NCBI RefSeq assembly: GCF_001514305.1
Contig: NZ_KQ949092.1
Location: 124,001 to 188,000, forward strand
Source of the DNA: Streptomyces dysideae
Lineage (GTDB): Bacteria > Actinomycetota > Actinomycetes > Streptomycetales > Streptomycetaceae
Length of the DNA stretch: 64,000 nt
Direction: 5' to 3'
Part shown: piece after piece, positions 16,805 through 24,723 of the stretch
How the letters are laid out: each line of letters opens with the position of its first letter
Position numbering within the stretch: position 1 is the first letter of the stretch
Notes under the pieces: generated by a model
What the model was told of the DNA's origin: nothing
Database searches by the model: none
The model's input: the letters and a program-made list of their open reading frames with translations, nothing else
Made by a program: the position numbers and the translations under genes

Positions 16805-18471
16805 GCCGAACCTCCGCCGGTCAGCAGGTAGTTGGGGCCGGTGGTGTAGTGCTTGTTGACGTCGGCGGCGCCCGAATGCTCCTTGGACAGCAGCGTCCCG
16901 GCCGTCACCATCGCCTTCACCGGCAGCCGCGGCGCCCGCAGCACCCGGGCGCGCAGAACGTCCCCCGCGTCCCCGCCGAGCCGGTCCACCGCCTCCGTCA
17001 GCCGGTCCCGGACGAGGCCGAGCAGGGCGTGGCGGTGCCGGGGGAGCCCGAACGCGTAGGCGCCCGCGCACAGATGGACGGTGATCGTGGCGAACACGTC
17101 GGCGACCGGCCCGTCGTCGGTGCAGAACGTCCGCGCGTCGTCGAAGCCCCACGGCCCGGGGAGCACGGCGTCCAGCCGCTCGCTGTTGATCCGCGGCCCG
17201 TCGTTGTCCTTGAACAGCAGCCGCAGACTGCCCGGCCGCAGCACCAGCGAGACGTTCTGCTGGTGCGACTCCAGCGCGATGCCGTAGCCGAACAGCGTGG
17301 TCTGCCAGTCGAAGAGCAGCGTCAGGCAGGCGTCCAGCAGGGCGAGCGGGTCGCCGCCGTAGAAGCGGTCGGCGAGCTGGTCGACGACCAGCCGTCCGTC
17401 GGGCGCCTCGGCGAGGAGGGCCGCCAGCGGTACGACCACGGAGTCGTCGAGGCCGGGCGGGTAGCGGCGGCAGAGGACGGCGAGCAGCTCGTGCCCGGCG
17501 TGCGCGTACGTCGTCTCGTCGGCGTGCAGGACCGTGTCCCGGAAACGGGGCTCGCGGGCGATCACGGCCTCCAGCAGCCGTTGCCCCGCCGCACCGTCGA
17601 CCAGCGTGCCGGGCTTGACGGTCCGCTTGTTGCGCAGGCCCAGCGTCGCGGTGGCCAGGGGGAGTTTGAGGTGCACGGACGGGTCCTCGACCGTGGCCAC
17701 GGTGCGCATGGACAGCGTCGGTACGACGTCCAGGTACGCCCGCTCGGCCAGTACGGTCCCGTCCGGAAGGTCGCCGGCCCTGCGCAGGGCGTCGACGGTC
17801 AACGGGTGCACGGGCAGCAGCACATGAGTGTCGCGCACGCCGTCCAGACCGAGCGCCTGGGGAGGGGGCCAGAACTCGGGCAGCTTGCCGGTGAGGGTGA
17901 CCGTCTCGCGGGGTACCGCCATCCAGCGCAGGGCGAACCGCGGGTGGAACTCCGGGGCGTACGCGCGCAGTTGGTCCTCGGTGAGCCCGGACCGCCCGCG
18001 TGCCGTCGGATACACGGGGTGGTCGAGGCGGGCGGCCAGGGTGTCGTAGGCCAGGCCGACGTCCGGAACACCCAGCGTCTTCGTGAGCTCGTCCCGGGTC
18101 GCGGCGTGCAGCCGCATCGTGGCGAGGGTCTGCCGGCACTCCTCGGTGAACGCGTCGAAGCCGCCCCGGTCCTCGGACTCGGCGAGCGCCCGAAGCGCGG
18201 CCAGCACGGTGTCGTACGACGTCAGCTCGGCGCCGTCCGACTCACGCACCAGGAGCGGCAGCCGGGCGGCGTACTCGCACTGGAAGCCGTCCTCGGCGAC
18301 GGGCAGCAGCAGGGCGTCGTCCGGTGCGGCGAGCCGCAGCCAGCGGCCGTCCGCGCGGTCCACGGCCGTACTGGCCGTGCGCAGCCCGACCACGTCCTCG
18401 CGCAGCAGGGCGCTCAGCACCCGCGTGAGCAGTTCCGCCTCGGACGTGTCCGGCACGGCGGGTGCGGTCAC
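16801..18471 (-). CDS. NRPS-independent siderophore synthetase (IucA/IucC family), second copy
   Basis: A 556-residue ligase related to, but clearly different from, the other copy. Motifs are DHPVYPTARGRSG (in place of HPxxK), VHLKLPLATATLGLRNKR, LESHQQN and LLFKDNDG, where the usual RD is KD. Two distinct synthetases imply two successive condensations. The start is GTG 18471, overlapping the ATP-grasp stop by four bases (GTGA); no ATG lies near. The FhuF-like C-terminal domain ends with NKHYTTGPNYLLTGG. Confidence 0.9.
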   Translation of the reverse strand: MTAPAVPDTSEAELLTRVLSALLREDVVGLRTASTAVDRADGRWLRLAAPDDALLLPVAEDGFQCEYAARLPLLVRESDGAELTSYDTVLAALRALAESEDRGGFDAFTEECRQTLATMRLHAATRDELTKTLGVPDVGLAYDTLAARLDHPVYPTARGRSGLTEDQLRAYAPEFHPRFALRWMAVPRETVTLTGKLPEFWPPPQALGLDGVRDTHVLLPVHPLTVDALRRAGDLPDGTVLAERAYLDVVPTLSMRTVATVEDPSVHLKLPLATATLGLRNKRTVKPGTLVDGAAGQRLLEAVIAREPRFRDTVLHADETTYAHAGHELLAVLCRRYPPGLDDSVVVPLAALLAEAPDGRLVVDQLADRFYGGDPLALLDACLTLLFDWQTTLFGYGIALESHQQNVSLVLRPGSLRLLFKDNDGPRINSERLDAVLPGPWGFDDARTFCTDDGPVADVFATITVHLCAGAYAFGLPRHRHALLGLVRDRLTEAVDRLGGDAGDVLRARVLRAPRLPVKAMVTAGTLLSKEHSGAADVNKHYTTGPNYLLTGGGSA

Positions 18472-19640
18472 GGCTGGATCTCCCACTGCCGTTCGGCCAG
18501 GAAACCGGCCACCACCCGGTCCACCGTCCGCTGGTCGGTGCCGGTGGCGCGCAGGACGCCCAGGTAGTCGCGGTTGGTCAGGTACAGGTCGTGCCGCTCG
18601 CCCACCGCACGCAGCGGACGGTACGTCAGATGGACGCCGTCGACGTCGAGTTCGGTGGCGACCGGGGCACCGACGAGGGTGCCGGTGCGGTCGGCGCACG
18701 GGTACTCCAGGCGGGCGGCGCCGTCGCGGCGGGCGCCCAGGTCGGCCGGGAGAGGCTCGCCCAGGTGGGTGCGCAGGATGTGCTCGAAGAGCGGGATCTG
18801 AAGCAGGCGGGCCAGCAGCAGGTCGCACTGGTCGCCGATGGCCCGGTAGTTGACCTCGATGATCCGCGCTCGGCCCTCGTGCACCACGAACTCGGTGTGG
18901 CAGGCGCCGAACCCGACGCCCAGCGCGTCCAGTTGTGTCAGGACCTGTGCGACGACAGGCTCGGGATGGGCGGGGACGAAGGCGAGGCGTTCCTCGATGA
19001 AGTAGGGCGGCGGAGACAGCTCGGTGTGGAAGCCGCCCAGCACATGGCGGACGGTGCCGTCGCCGAGGGTCTCCAGAGTGAACAGCTCGCCGGGGAGGTA
19101 CTCCTCGACGACCAGGACGGCGCCCGGGCGGCGGTCCAGGATCTCCTTGGAGCGCGTCACCAGCTCCTCCGCGCTGTGCACGAGGACGACGTCCTCGCTG
19201 GCCACGCCCTCGCGCGGCTTGATCACACACGGGTACGGCGCGTCCAGCGCGACCGGCTCGGTGAGCTCGGCCGACCACACCGTGTCCACACCGGCCGCGG
19301 CGAGACGGCGGCGCATCTCGGCCTTGTCCTTGGTGCGCAGGGTGGCCCGCCAGTCCTTGCCGGGGAGGCCGAAGTAGGCGGCGGCCTGGGCGGCCTGGGT
19401 CTGCAGGTGGTCGCTGTTGGTGAAGACGGCGTCGGGCAGGTGATGCGTGGAGATGCGGGTGATCACGGCCCGGAAGTCACGGACGTCGCACTCCAGGATC
19501 TCGACGTCCGGGTGGACGGCGCGGTGCGCGGCGGGCTGGTCGGTGACGACGGTGACGTCCAGGCCCAGCCGGTTCGCGGCCGGCAGGAAACCCTCGGTGA
19601 CCGAGTCGGTCGGGTTGAGGGCGAGCAGGTACAGGCGCAT
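18468..19640 (-). CDS. ATP-grasp ligase of the siderophore locus
   Basis: A 390-residue enzyme with the ATP-grasp layout. It has an N-terminal Rossmann-like domain (to about 110), a central ATP lid with PCVIKPREGVASEDVVLV and VVEEYLPGELFTLETL, and a metal site in RIIEVNYRAIGDQ (Glu and Asn about residue 265). Such enzymes form amide or peptide bonds through an acyl-phosphate. It is not part of classic staphyloferrin or aerobactin pathways, so it may add an amino acid or build a precursor. It opens the biosynthetic half, 87 nt after the receptor gene and its hairpin. Confidence 0.85.
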   Translation of the reverse strand: MRLYLLALNPTDSVTEGFLPAANRLGLDVTVVTDQPAAHRAVHPDVEILECDVRDFRAVITRISTHHLPDAVFTNSDHLQTQAAQAAAYFGLPGKDWRATLRTKDKAEMRRRLAAAGVDTVWSAELTEPVALDAPYPCVIKPREGVASEDVVLVHSAEELVTRSKEILDRRPGAVLVVEEYLPGELFTLETLGDGTVRHVLGGFHTELSPPPYFIEERLAFVPAHPEPVVAQVLTQLDALGVGFGACHTEFVVHEGRARIIEVNYRAIGDQCDLLLARLLQIPLFEHILRTHLGEPLPADLGARRDGAARLEYPCADRTGTLVGAPVATELDVDGVHLTYRPLRAVGERHDLYLTNRDYLGVLRATGTDQRTVDRVVAGFLAERQWEIQP

Positions 19641-19675
19641 GGCAGAGGAACAACTTCCGCTAGCGGGTGGGGGGT

Positions 19676-19712
19676 CGGGGCGGGCCGGCTCGGAGGGAGC
19701 CGGCCCGCCCCG
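19676..19712 (-). terminator. Perfect 16-bp hairpin between transport and biosynthesis genes
   Basis: CGGGGCGGGCCGGCTC and its exact complement surround a 5-nt loop, between the receptor stop (19728) and the ATP-grasp start (19640). There is no T-run. It may partly terminate transcription or protect the upstream mRNA, so that transport genes are expressed above biosynthesis genes. Confidence 0.75.
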
Positions 19713-19727
19713 CAGGAACAGCGGCGG

Positions 19728-20750
19728 CTACTTCGCCGGGAGCTCCACGCCGGTGGCCTTGGCCACGTCCTTGAGCATCTCCTCGGCGGCCTGGACGCCG
19801 ATGCCGGACATCCAGGTCTCGTCCGCGACCTCGAAGACCTTGCCGTCCTGCACGGCCGGGAGGTCCTTCCACACCGGGTTGGAGGTGACCTGCTTCTTCT
19901 GGGTCTTGTCCTCGGCGTCGGCGGAGGTGACGAAGATCAGGTCGGCGTCGGCCTGGTCGATCTCCTCGGGGCTGACGTCCTTCATCGTGACCTCGGGGTC
20001 GTCCGAGATCTGCGACTTCGGGCGCTCCAGGCCGATGTCGTTCAGGACGACCCCGCTGTAGGAGTTGGTCTGGTACAGGCGGGTCGGGCCGGCGACGAAG
20101 CGGACCACGGACGCGGTCGGCATGGTGCCGCCGTCCTTCTTCTTGATGGCCTCACCGAGCGCCTTGGCCTGCGTCTCGTACGCCGTGAGCTTGGCCGCGG
20201 CCTCCTTCTCCAGGCCCAGCGCCTCGGCGTGGACCTTCAGGTTCTCCTTCCAGACACCGCCGGTGGTCTCGGTGAAGACGGTCGGGGCGATCGCGCTGAG
20301 CTTGTCGTAGACCTTCTCGTGGCGGACCTTGGAGGACAGGATCAGATCGGGCTTGAGCGAGGCGATCTTCTCCAGGTTCGGCTCCAGCAGCGGGCCGACG
20401 TCCACGGTGTCCTCGAGCTCGCCCTTCAAGTACGTCGGGAAGCCGCCCTCGGTCTTGAAGTGCGGGGCGACCGCGCCGACCGGGTCGATGCCGAACAGGG
20501 TGACGTCGTCCAGCTCACCGGTGTCGAGGACGACGACCCGCTTCGGCTGGGACGGGATCTCGACGTCGCCCATGACGGTCTTGAGGGTGCGCGGGAAGTC
20601 GGACGACGCGGCGTTGGTGGCCTTCGCCGTGTCGGCCTCGGCGGCGGAGTCGTCGTTGCCGCAGGCGGCCAGGACGGCCGTACCGAGCAGCACGGAGAGC
20701 AGCACGGCGAAGAGCCGGCCGATCCCGTGCAGGGGAGATCGCATAGACAT
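19728..20750 (-). CDS. Ferric-siderophore substrate-binding lipoprotein (FecB/FhuD type)
   Basis: A 340-residue receptor with a lipoprotein signal (hydrophobic run, lipobox VLAAC) and a periplasmic-binding fold of the TroA/FecB type: KRVVVLDTGELDDVTLFGIDPVG, LEPNLEKIASLKPDLIL and the closing EEMLKDVAKATG. It captures the iron-loaded siderophore outside the membrane for the ABC importer. I chose ATG 20750 for a normal signal peptide; a GTG at 20783 overlaps the ATPase stop (GTGA) and would add 11 residues. It ends the transport half of the operon. Confidence 0.9.
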   Translation of the reverse strand: MSMRSPLHGIGRLFAVLLSVLLGTAVLAACGNDDSAAEADTAKATNAASSDFPRTLKTVMGDVEIPSQPKRVVVLDTGELDDVTLFGIDPVGAVAPHFKTEGGFPTYLKGELEDTVDVGPLLEPNLEKIASLKPDLILSSKVRHEKVYDKLSAIAPTVFTETTGGVWKENLKVHAEALGLEKEAAAKLTAYETQAKALGEAIKKKDGGTMPTASVVRFVAGPTRLYQTNSYSGVVLNDIGLERPKSQISDDPEVTMKDVSPEEIDQADADLIFVTSADAEDKTQKKQVTSNPVWKDLPAVQDGKVFEVADETWMSGIGVQAAEEMLKDVAKATGVELPAK

Positions 20751-20779
20751 GAGCGGGTGGTCTTTCTGATAGGGAGCGG

Positions 20780-21631
20780 TCACACGGTGGCGGCGGAGTG
20801 CCGCACCGCGCTGCTTCTCGGGACGACCAGCGGGGTGCCGGTCTCCGGATCGGGGATCACCCGGCAGTCCACGTCGAACACGGACTTCACCAGCTCCGCG
20901 TCGAGGACGTCGGCCGGGGCGCCGGCGGCGGCGAGACGGCCGTCCTTGAGGACCACCATGTGGTCCGCGTAGCGGGCGGCCTGACCGAGGTCGTGCAGCA
21001 CCATCACCACGGTGCGGCCCGCCTCGGCGTGCAGGGCGGCGACCAGGTCGAGGACGTCGAGCTGGTGCCGCAGATCGAGGAAGGTGGTGGGCTCGTCGAG
21101 CAGGAGCAGCTCGGTGTCCTGGGCCAGCGCCAGCGCGATCCAGGCGCGTTGCCGCTGACCGCCGGAGAGCTGGTCCACCGGGTGGTCGCGCAGCGGTGTG
21201 GTGCCGGTGTGCTCCAGGGCCTCGTCCACGGCCCGCTGGTCGGCGGCCGACCAGGGGCTCAGCAGCCGCTGGTGCGGATACCGGCCGAGCCGGACGAGCG
21301 CCTCGACGGTGATGGCCTCCGGGGTGACCGGCTGCTGGGGCAGCAGTCCCATGCGGCGGGCCAGCGCCCGGGCGGACATGCCGTGGATGTCCGCGCCGTC
21401 CAGCATGACGTGTCCGGCGGCCGGTGCGAGCAGCCGGCTCAGGCCGCGCAACAGGGTTGACTTGCCGCAGGCGTTGGGCCCGACGATCGCGGTGACGGCG
21501 CCGCCGGGCAGCGTCAGGTCGAGGCCGCCGACGACGAGCCGGTCGCCGTAGCGCAGGTCGAGGCCCTCGGTGGTGAGCTGGTTCGGGGTGGGCATCTGCG
21601 GCTCCTGACGCGTTTCCTGTACGTCCGTCAT
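20780..21631 (-). CDS. Iron-siderophore ABC importer ATPase (FecE/FhuC type)
   Basis: A 283-residue ATPase that powers uptake. Walker A is GPNACGKST (about residue 50), the signature LSGGQRQR, Walker B LLLLDEPTTFLD, and the switch histidine is in VLHDLGQA. The Q-loop region GLLPQQPVTPEAITV is typical of iron-siderophore importers. It starts at ATG 21631, overlapping the permease stop (ATGA). Confidence 0.94.
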   Translation of the reverse strand: MTDVQETRQEPQMPTPNQLTTEGLDLRYGDRLVVGGLDLTLPGGAVTAIVGPNACGKSTLLRGLSRLLAPAAGHVMLDGADIHGMSARALARRMGLLPQQPVTPEAITVEALVRLGRYPHQRLLSPWSAADQRAVDEALEHTGTTPLRDHPVDQLSGGQRQRAWIALALAQDTELLLLDEPTTFLDLRHQLDVLDLVAALHAEAGRTVVMVLHDLGQAARYADHMVVLKDGRLAAAGAPADVLDAELVKSVFDVDCRVIPDPETGTPLVVPRSSAVRHSAATV

Positions 21632-22683
21632 GCGTGGTTCCTCTGCACGGGCGAGCTCTGGCGCAGCATCAGCACCAGCAGCCAGGGCGCGCCGAGCGTG
21701 GCGGTGACCGCGCCGACCGGCAGCCCCTCGATCGGCAGCAGGTGCTGCACCACCAGGTCGGAGGCGAGCAGCAGCATCGCCCCGGTGAGCCCGGCCAGCG
21801 CCAGCGAAGCGGCCGTCGGCGGCCCGGTGACGAACCGCACGATGTGCGGCACGGCCAGCGCCACGAACGTCACCGGACCGGCCAGCGCGGCGGCCAGCGA
21901 CGCCAACACGACGGCGATGACGAGGAGTTGCAGCCGTGCGGCCGACGTGCCGAGGCCGAGAGCGCCCGCGGAGTCGTCCCCGAGGTCGAGCACGGCCAGC
22001 CGCCGGTGCAGCACCAGCGCCGCGGCGAGCGCGACCACCATGGCGCCGCCCGCGCCCCACACCTCCGTCCACGTCCGCCCGTACACCGAACCGGTCGTCC
22101 ACTGCAGAGCGGACCCGGCGAGCTCGGCCGGGAAGCGCACGATCATCAGGTTCACGGCCGCCGCGAGCCCCGCCTGCACGGCGAGCCCGGTGAGCACGAG
22201 CCGGGTGACCGCGAGCCCGGACCGCCAGGCGAACACGCCCAGCAGCAGCGCCGCGAGCAGCCCGCCGCCCAGCGCCCCGACCGGGATCAGCACCTGCGAG
22301 GCACCGGCGGCGATCAGCGCGACCGCGCCCAGCGACGCCCCGCCTGTCACGCCCATGACATCGGGGGACGCCAGGGGATTGCGGAACAGCCGTTGCAGCA
22401 CCAGGCCCGCGGCCCCCAGCCCGGCCCCGGCGACGATCGCCGCCACCGAGCGCGGCGCCCGGAACTGCTGCACCACCAGCACGTCCCCCGGATCCCCGAG
22501 CCCGACCAGCGCGCGCAGCGCCGTGCCCGCCGGCATCGGCACCTCACCCGTCGTCAGGGACACGGTGAGCAGCACGAACAGGGCGGTCAGGCCGGACGCG
22601 GCGAACACCAGGACGCGGCGGCGCACCCGGGCCCGGGACGCGGACGGGGGCTTCGTACGGACGGACACGACAGCACTGGTCAT
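21628..22683 (-). CDS. FecCD-family iron-siderophore permease, second subunit
   Basis: A 351-residue inner-membrane permease of the BtuC/FecCD family with about nine or ten membrane helices. Family landmarks are FRAPRSVAAIVAGAGLGAAGLVLQ, NPLASPDVMGVTGGASLGA and GPVTFVALAVPHIVR. It pairs with the other permease as a heterodimer. Its ATG at 22683 overlaps that gene's stop (ATGA). An unusually long, basic N-terminal tail (about 25 residues) precedes the first helix. Confidence 0.93.
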   Translation of the reverse strand: MTSAVVSVRTKPPSASRARVRRRVLVFAASGLTALFVLLTVSLTTGEVPMPAGTALRALVGLGDPGDVLVVQQFRAPRSVAAIVAGAGLGAAGLVLQRLFRNPLASPDVMGVTGGASLGAVALIAAGASQVLIPVGALGGGLLAALLLGVFAWRSGLAVTRLVLTGLAVQAGLAAAVNLMIVRFPAELAGSALQWTTGSVYGRTWTEVWGAGGAMVVALAAALVLHRRLAVLDLGDDSAGALGLGTSAARLQLLVIAVVLASLAAALAGPVTFVALAVPHIVRFVTGPPTAASLALAGLTGAMLLLASDLVVQHLLPIEGLPVGAVTATLGAPWLLVLMLRQSSPVQRNHA

Positions 22684-23705
22684 CGGGTCACCCGCCGGGC
22701 CAGCAGTGCCAGCAGGGGTGCGCCCAGGAACGCGGTCACGATGCCGGCCTCCAGTTCCGAGGGTCGGATCACCATCCGGCCGACCACATCGGCCGTGAGC
22801 AGCAGCAGCGGACCGGCGATCAGACAGCCGGGCACCAGCAGCCGGTGGTCGCCGCCCAGCAGGGGACGGACGAGATGGGGCGCGGCAAGCCCGATGAACG
22901 CGACCGGCCCGGCCACCGCGACCGCCGACCCGGCGAGCAGCACGACCGCGACACCGCCGGCCAGCCGGATGCGGGCGACCGGCACACCGAGCGCCTGCGC
23001 CGAATCGTCGCCGAGGGCAAGGGCGTTGAGGGCGGGGGAGACCGCCAGCGCGACCACCAGGCCGAGGACCAGGGTCGGCAGCACCGGCCACAGCACGTCC
23101 AGGGTGCGCCCGGACAGCGAGCCGGCCAGCCAGAAGCGGGCCTCGTCCAGGGTGCGCTGGTTCATCAGCATCACCGCCGACGTCCAGGACAGCAGCACGA
23201 GTTGGAGCACGGTGCCGCCCAACGCGAGCCGTACGGCGTCGATGTCCCCGGCCCGCCGGGCGAGCGCCTGCGCGAACAGGGCGGCCCCGGCCGCACCGGC
23301 GAACGCGAACCACACGTACTCGGCGGGGCTGTTGAGCTTCAGCGCGAAGATGGCGACGACGACCGCGAAACCGGCGCCCGCGTTGATGCCGAGCGTGGTC
23401 GGTGACGCGAGCGGATTGCGGGTGATGCCCTGGGCGACGGCCCCCGCGACCCCGAGCGCGGCGCCCACCGCGAGTCCGATGACGGTACGCGGCAGCCGCA
23501 GCCCGGTCACCACCAGCGCCTCCCGGCCGTGCGCATCGCCGAACAGCGCGTCCGCCACGGTGGACAGCGGCACGGAACGGGCGCCGAGGGCCAGGCTCGA
23601 CGCGGTGCAGAGCGCCAGGGCGCCGAGGCCGATGAGGAAGAGCGGAATGTGCCGGAAGGCACGGAAGGGCACACCGGGGGGTGCGCCCTGTCGGGTCGCA
23701 GTCAC
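22680..23705 (-). CDS. FecCD-family iron-siderophore permease, first subunit
   Basis: A 341-residue permease with the same landmarks (LRLPRTVIGLAVGAALGVAG, NPLASPTTLGINAGAG, GPVAFIGLAAPHLVRPLLG). It is the first gene of the whole 11-kb leftward siderophore unit. The start is GTG 23705. No ribosome binding site is seen, and a candidate -10 (TAACCT, within the iron box) lies only about 14 nt upstream, so the transcript may be leaderless or nearly so. Confidence 0.92.
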   Translation of the reverse strand: MTATRQGAPPGVPFRAFRHIPLFLIGLGALALCTASSLALGARSVPLSTVADALFGDAHGREALVVTGLRLPRTVIGLAVGAALGVAGAVAQGITRNPLASPTTLGINAGAGFAVVVAIFALKLNSPAEYVWFAFAGAAGAALFAQALARRAGDIDAVRLALGGTVLQLVLLSWTSAVMLMNQRTLDEARFWLAGSLSGRTLDVLWPVLPTLVLGLVVALAVSPALNALALGDDSAQALGVPVARIRLAGGVAVVLLAGSAVAVAGPVAFIGLAAPHLVRPLLGGDHRLLVPGCLIAGPLLLLTADVVGRMVIRPSELEAGIVTAFLGAPLLALLARRVTR

Positions 23706-23716
23706 AAGCCGTGAGC

Positions 23717-23735
23717 TTAGGTTAGCCTTGCTTTA
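23717..23735 (-). promoter_or_regulatory. Iron box (DmdR/IdeR-type) for the siderophore operon
   Basis: TTAGGTTAGCCTTGCTTTA matches the 19-bp actinobacterial iron-repressor consensus TTAGGTTAGGCTAACCTAA at about 14 positions, best in its left half. It overlaps the likely -10 region of the leftward permease gene, so Fe(II)-loaded repressor should block the operon. Confidence 0.75.
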
Positions 23736-23825
23736 GACGCCAACTGCTGTGTGATCTCTGTGATGTGTGCAATACAAGATCGCTCAGAGGGGGCACGCTG
23801 ACCGTTTTTACGGTATCTCACGTGT

Positions 23826-23842
23826 AAGGTAAGGCTTACCTT
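23826..23842 (+). promoter_or_regulatory. Iron box (DmdR/IdeR-type) for the ferric reductase gene
   Basis: AAGGTAAGGCTTACCTT is a perfect 17-bp palindrome within a 19-bp iron-box match. It lies 38 bp before the FhuF-like gene and about 110 bp from the other box, so both divergent units should respond to iron. Confidence 0.8.
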
Positions 23843-23879
23843 TCCGACTCTCGCCGAAATCCCCTGCACTGGAGCTCCG

Positions 23880-24713
23880 ATGTCCGTGGCCCTGAAGACC
23901 TCGCCGGCCGGCGCCGTCGCAGACACGCTCGGTGACGTCTACCGGCGGCTGGCCGACATCTGCGAAGTCCTGTCCGTGCGGATCGCGGGCGACGCCCAAG
24001 GGGGCGCGACCGCAGCGGAGTTGGTGAAGGACGAGGCCGTGCTCGACGCCTTCGTCGACGCCGAGGCGGCGCGCATCCGGCACCGCTACGGAACGGTGCC
24101 GCGCCGCGACGTCGCCGCCTCGCGCGCCCTGCACGACTACGCCTGGTCCGTCGCCCTGCTGATGAGCGGCGCCTGGTACCTGGAGCGCCGGGTGCCCCGG
24201 ATCCGGCCCGAGGACCTCCGACTCGACCTCGCCACGGCCGAGTTCACCCTCACCCCGGGCGCCGACCTCACCTGCCTGCCCGGCGACCCGGCCGCCACCT
24301 TGCCCGGCGTGCTGACGGTCCCTCACGAAGACGCCCTGTGCGACGAGTTGAGGGCGGCCGTCGCCGAGCACATGGAACCGCTCCTGACCGCGATCGGCCC
24401 CCTCGCCCGACGGGGACAGCGCGCCCTGTGGGGCATGGTCGCCGACGACCTGGTCTCCGGCATCTGGTACCTCGGCCGGACCCTCGGCCGCGAGGGCGAC
24501 GCGGTACGGGCCGCCACCACGCTGCTGCCGACCGGCGTGACCCCGTACCCCGGCGGCGCCGGCTTCCGGTACCTCACCACCGACGACGGACGCCGGCACC
24601 CGACGCGTACGCGCACCGGCTGCTGCATGTACTACACGATCCGCCCCGACGAGGCGTGCGCCACCTGCCCCCGCACCTGCGACGCGGAACGGCTGCGCCG
24701 GCTCCAGGGCTGA
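23880..24713 (+). CDS. FhuF-like ferric-siderophore reductase with C-terminal [2Fe-2S]
   Basis: A 277-residue cytoplasmic protein expected to reduce Fe(III) in the imported siderophore and release Fe(II). The C-terminal motif GCCMYYTIRPDEACATC gives the C-C-x10-C-x2-C cluster signature of the FhuF family. The rest is the helical IucA/FhuF-like domain. GGAG lies 5 nt before ATG 23880. It is divergent from the importer operon, with an iron box at each promoter. Confidence 0.9.
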   Translation: MSVALKTSPAGAVADTLGDVYRRLADICEVLSVRIAGDAQGGATAAELVKDEAVLDAFVDAEAARIRHRYGTVPRRDVAASRALHDYAWSVALLMSGAWYLERRVPRIRPEDLRLDLATAEFTLTPGADLTCLPGDPAATLPGVLTVPHEDALCDELRAAVAEHMEPLLTAIGPLARRGQRALWGMVADDLVSGIWYLGRTLGREGDAVRAATTLLPTGVTPYPGGAGFRYLTTDDGRRHPTRTRTGCCMYYTIRPDEACATCPRTCDAERLRRLQG

Positions 24714-24723
24714 GCCCGCCGGG

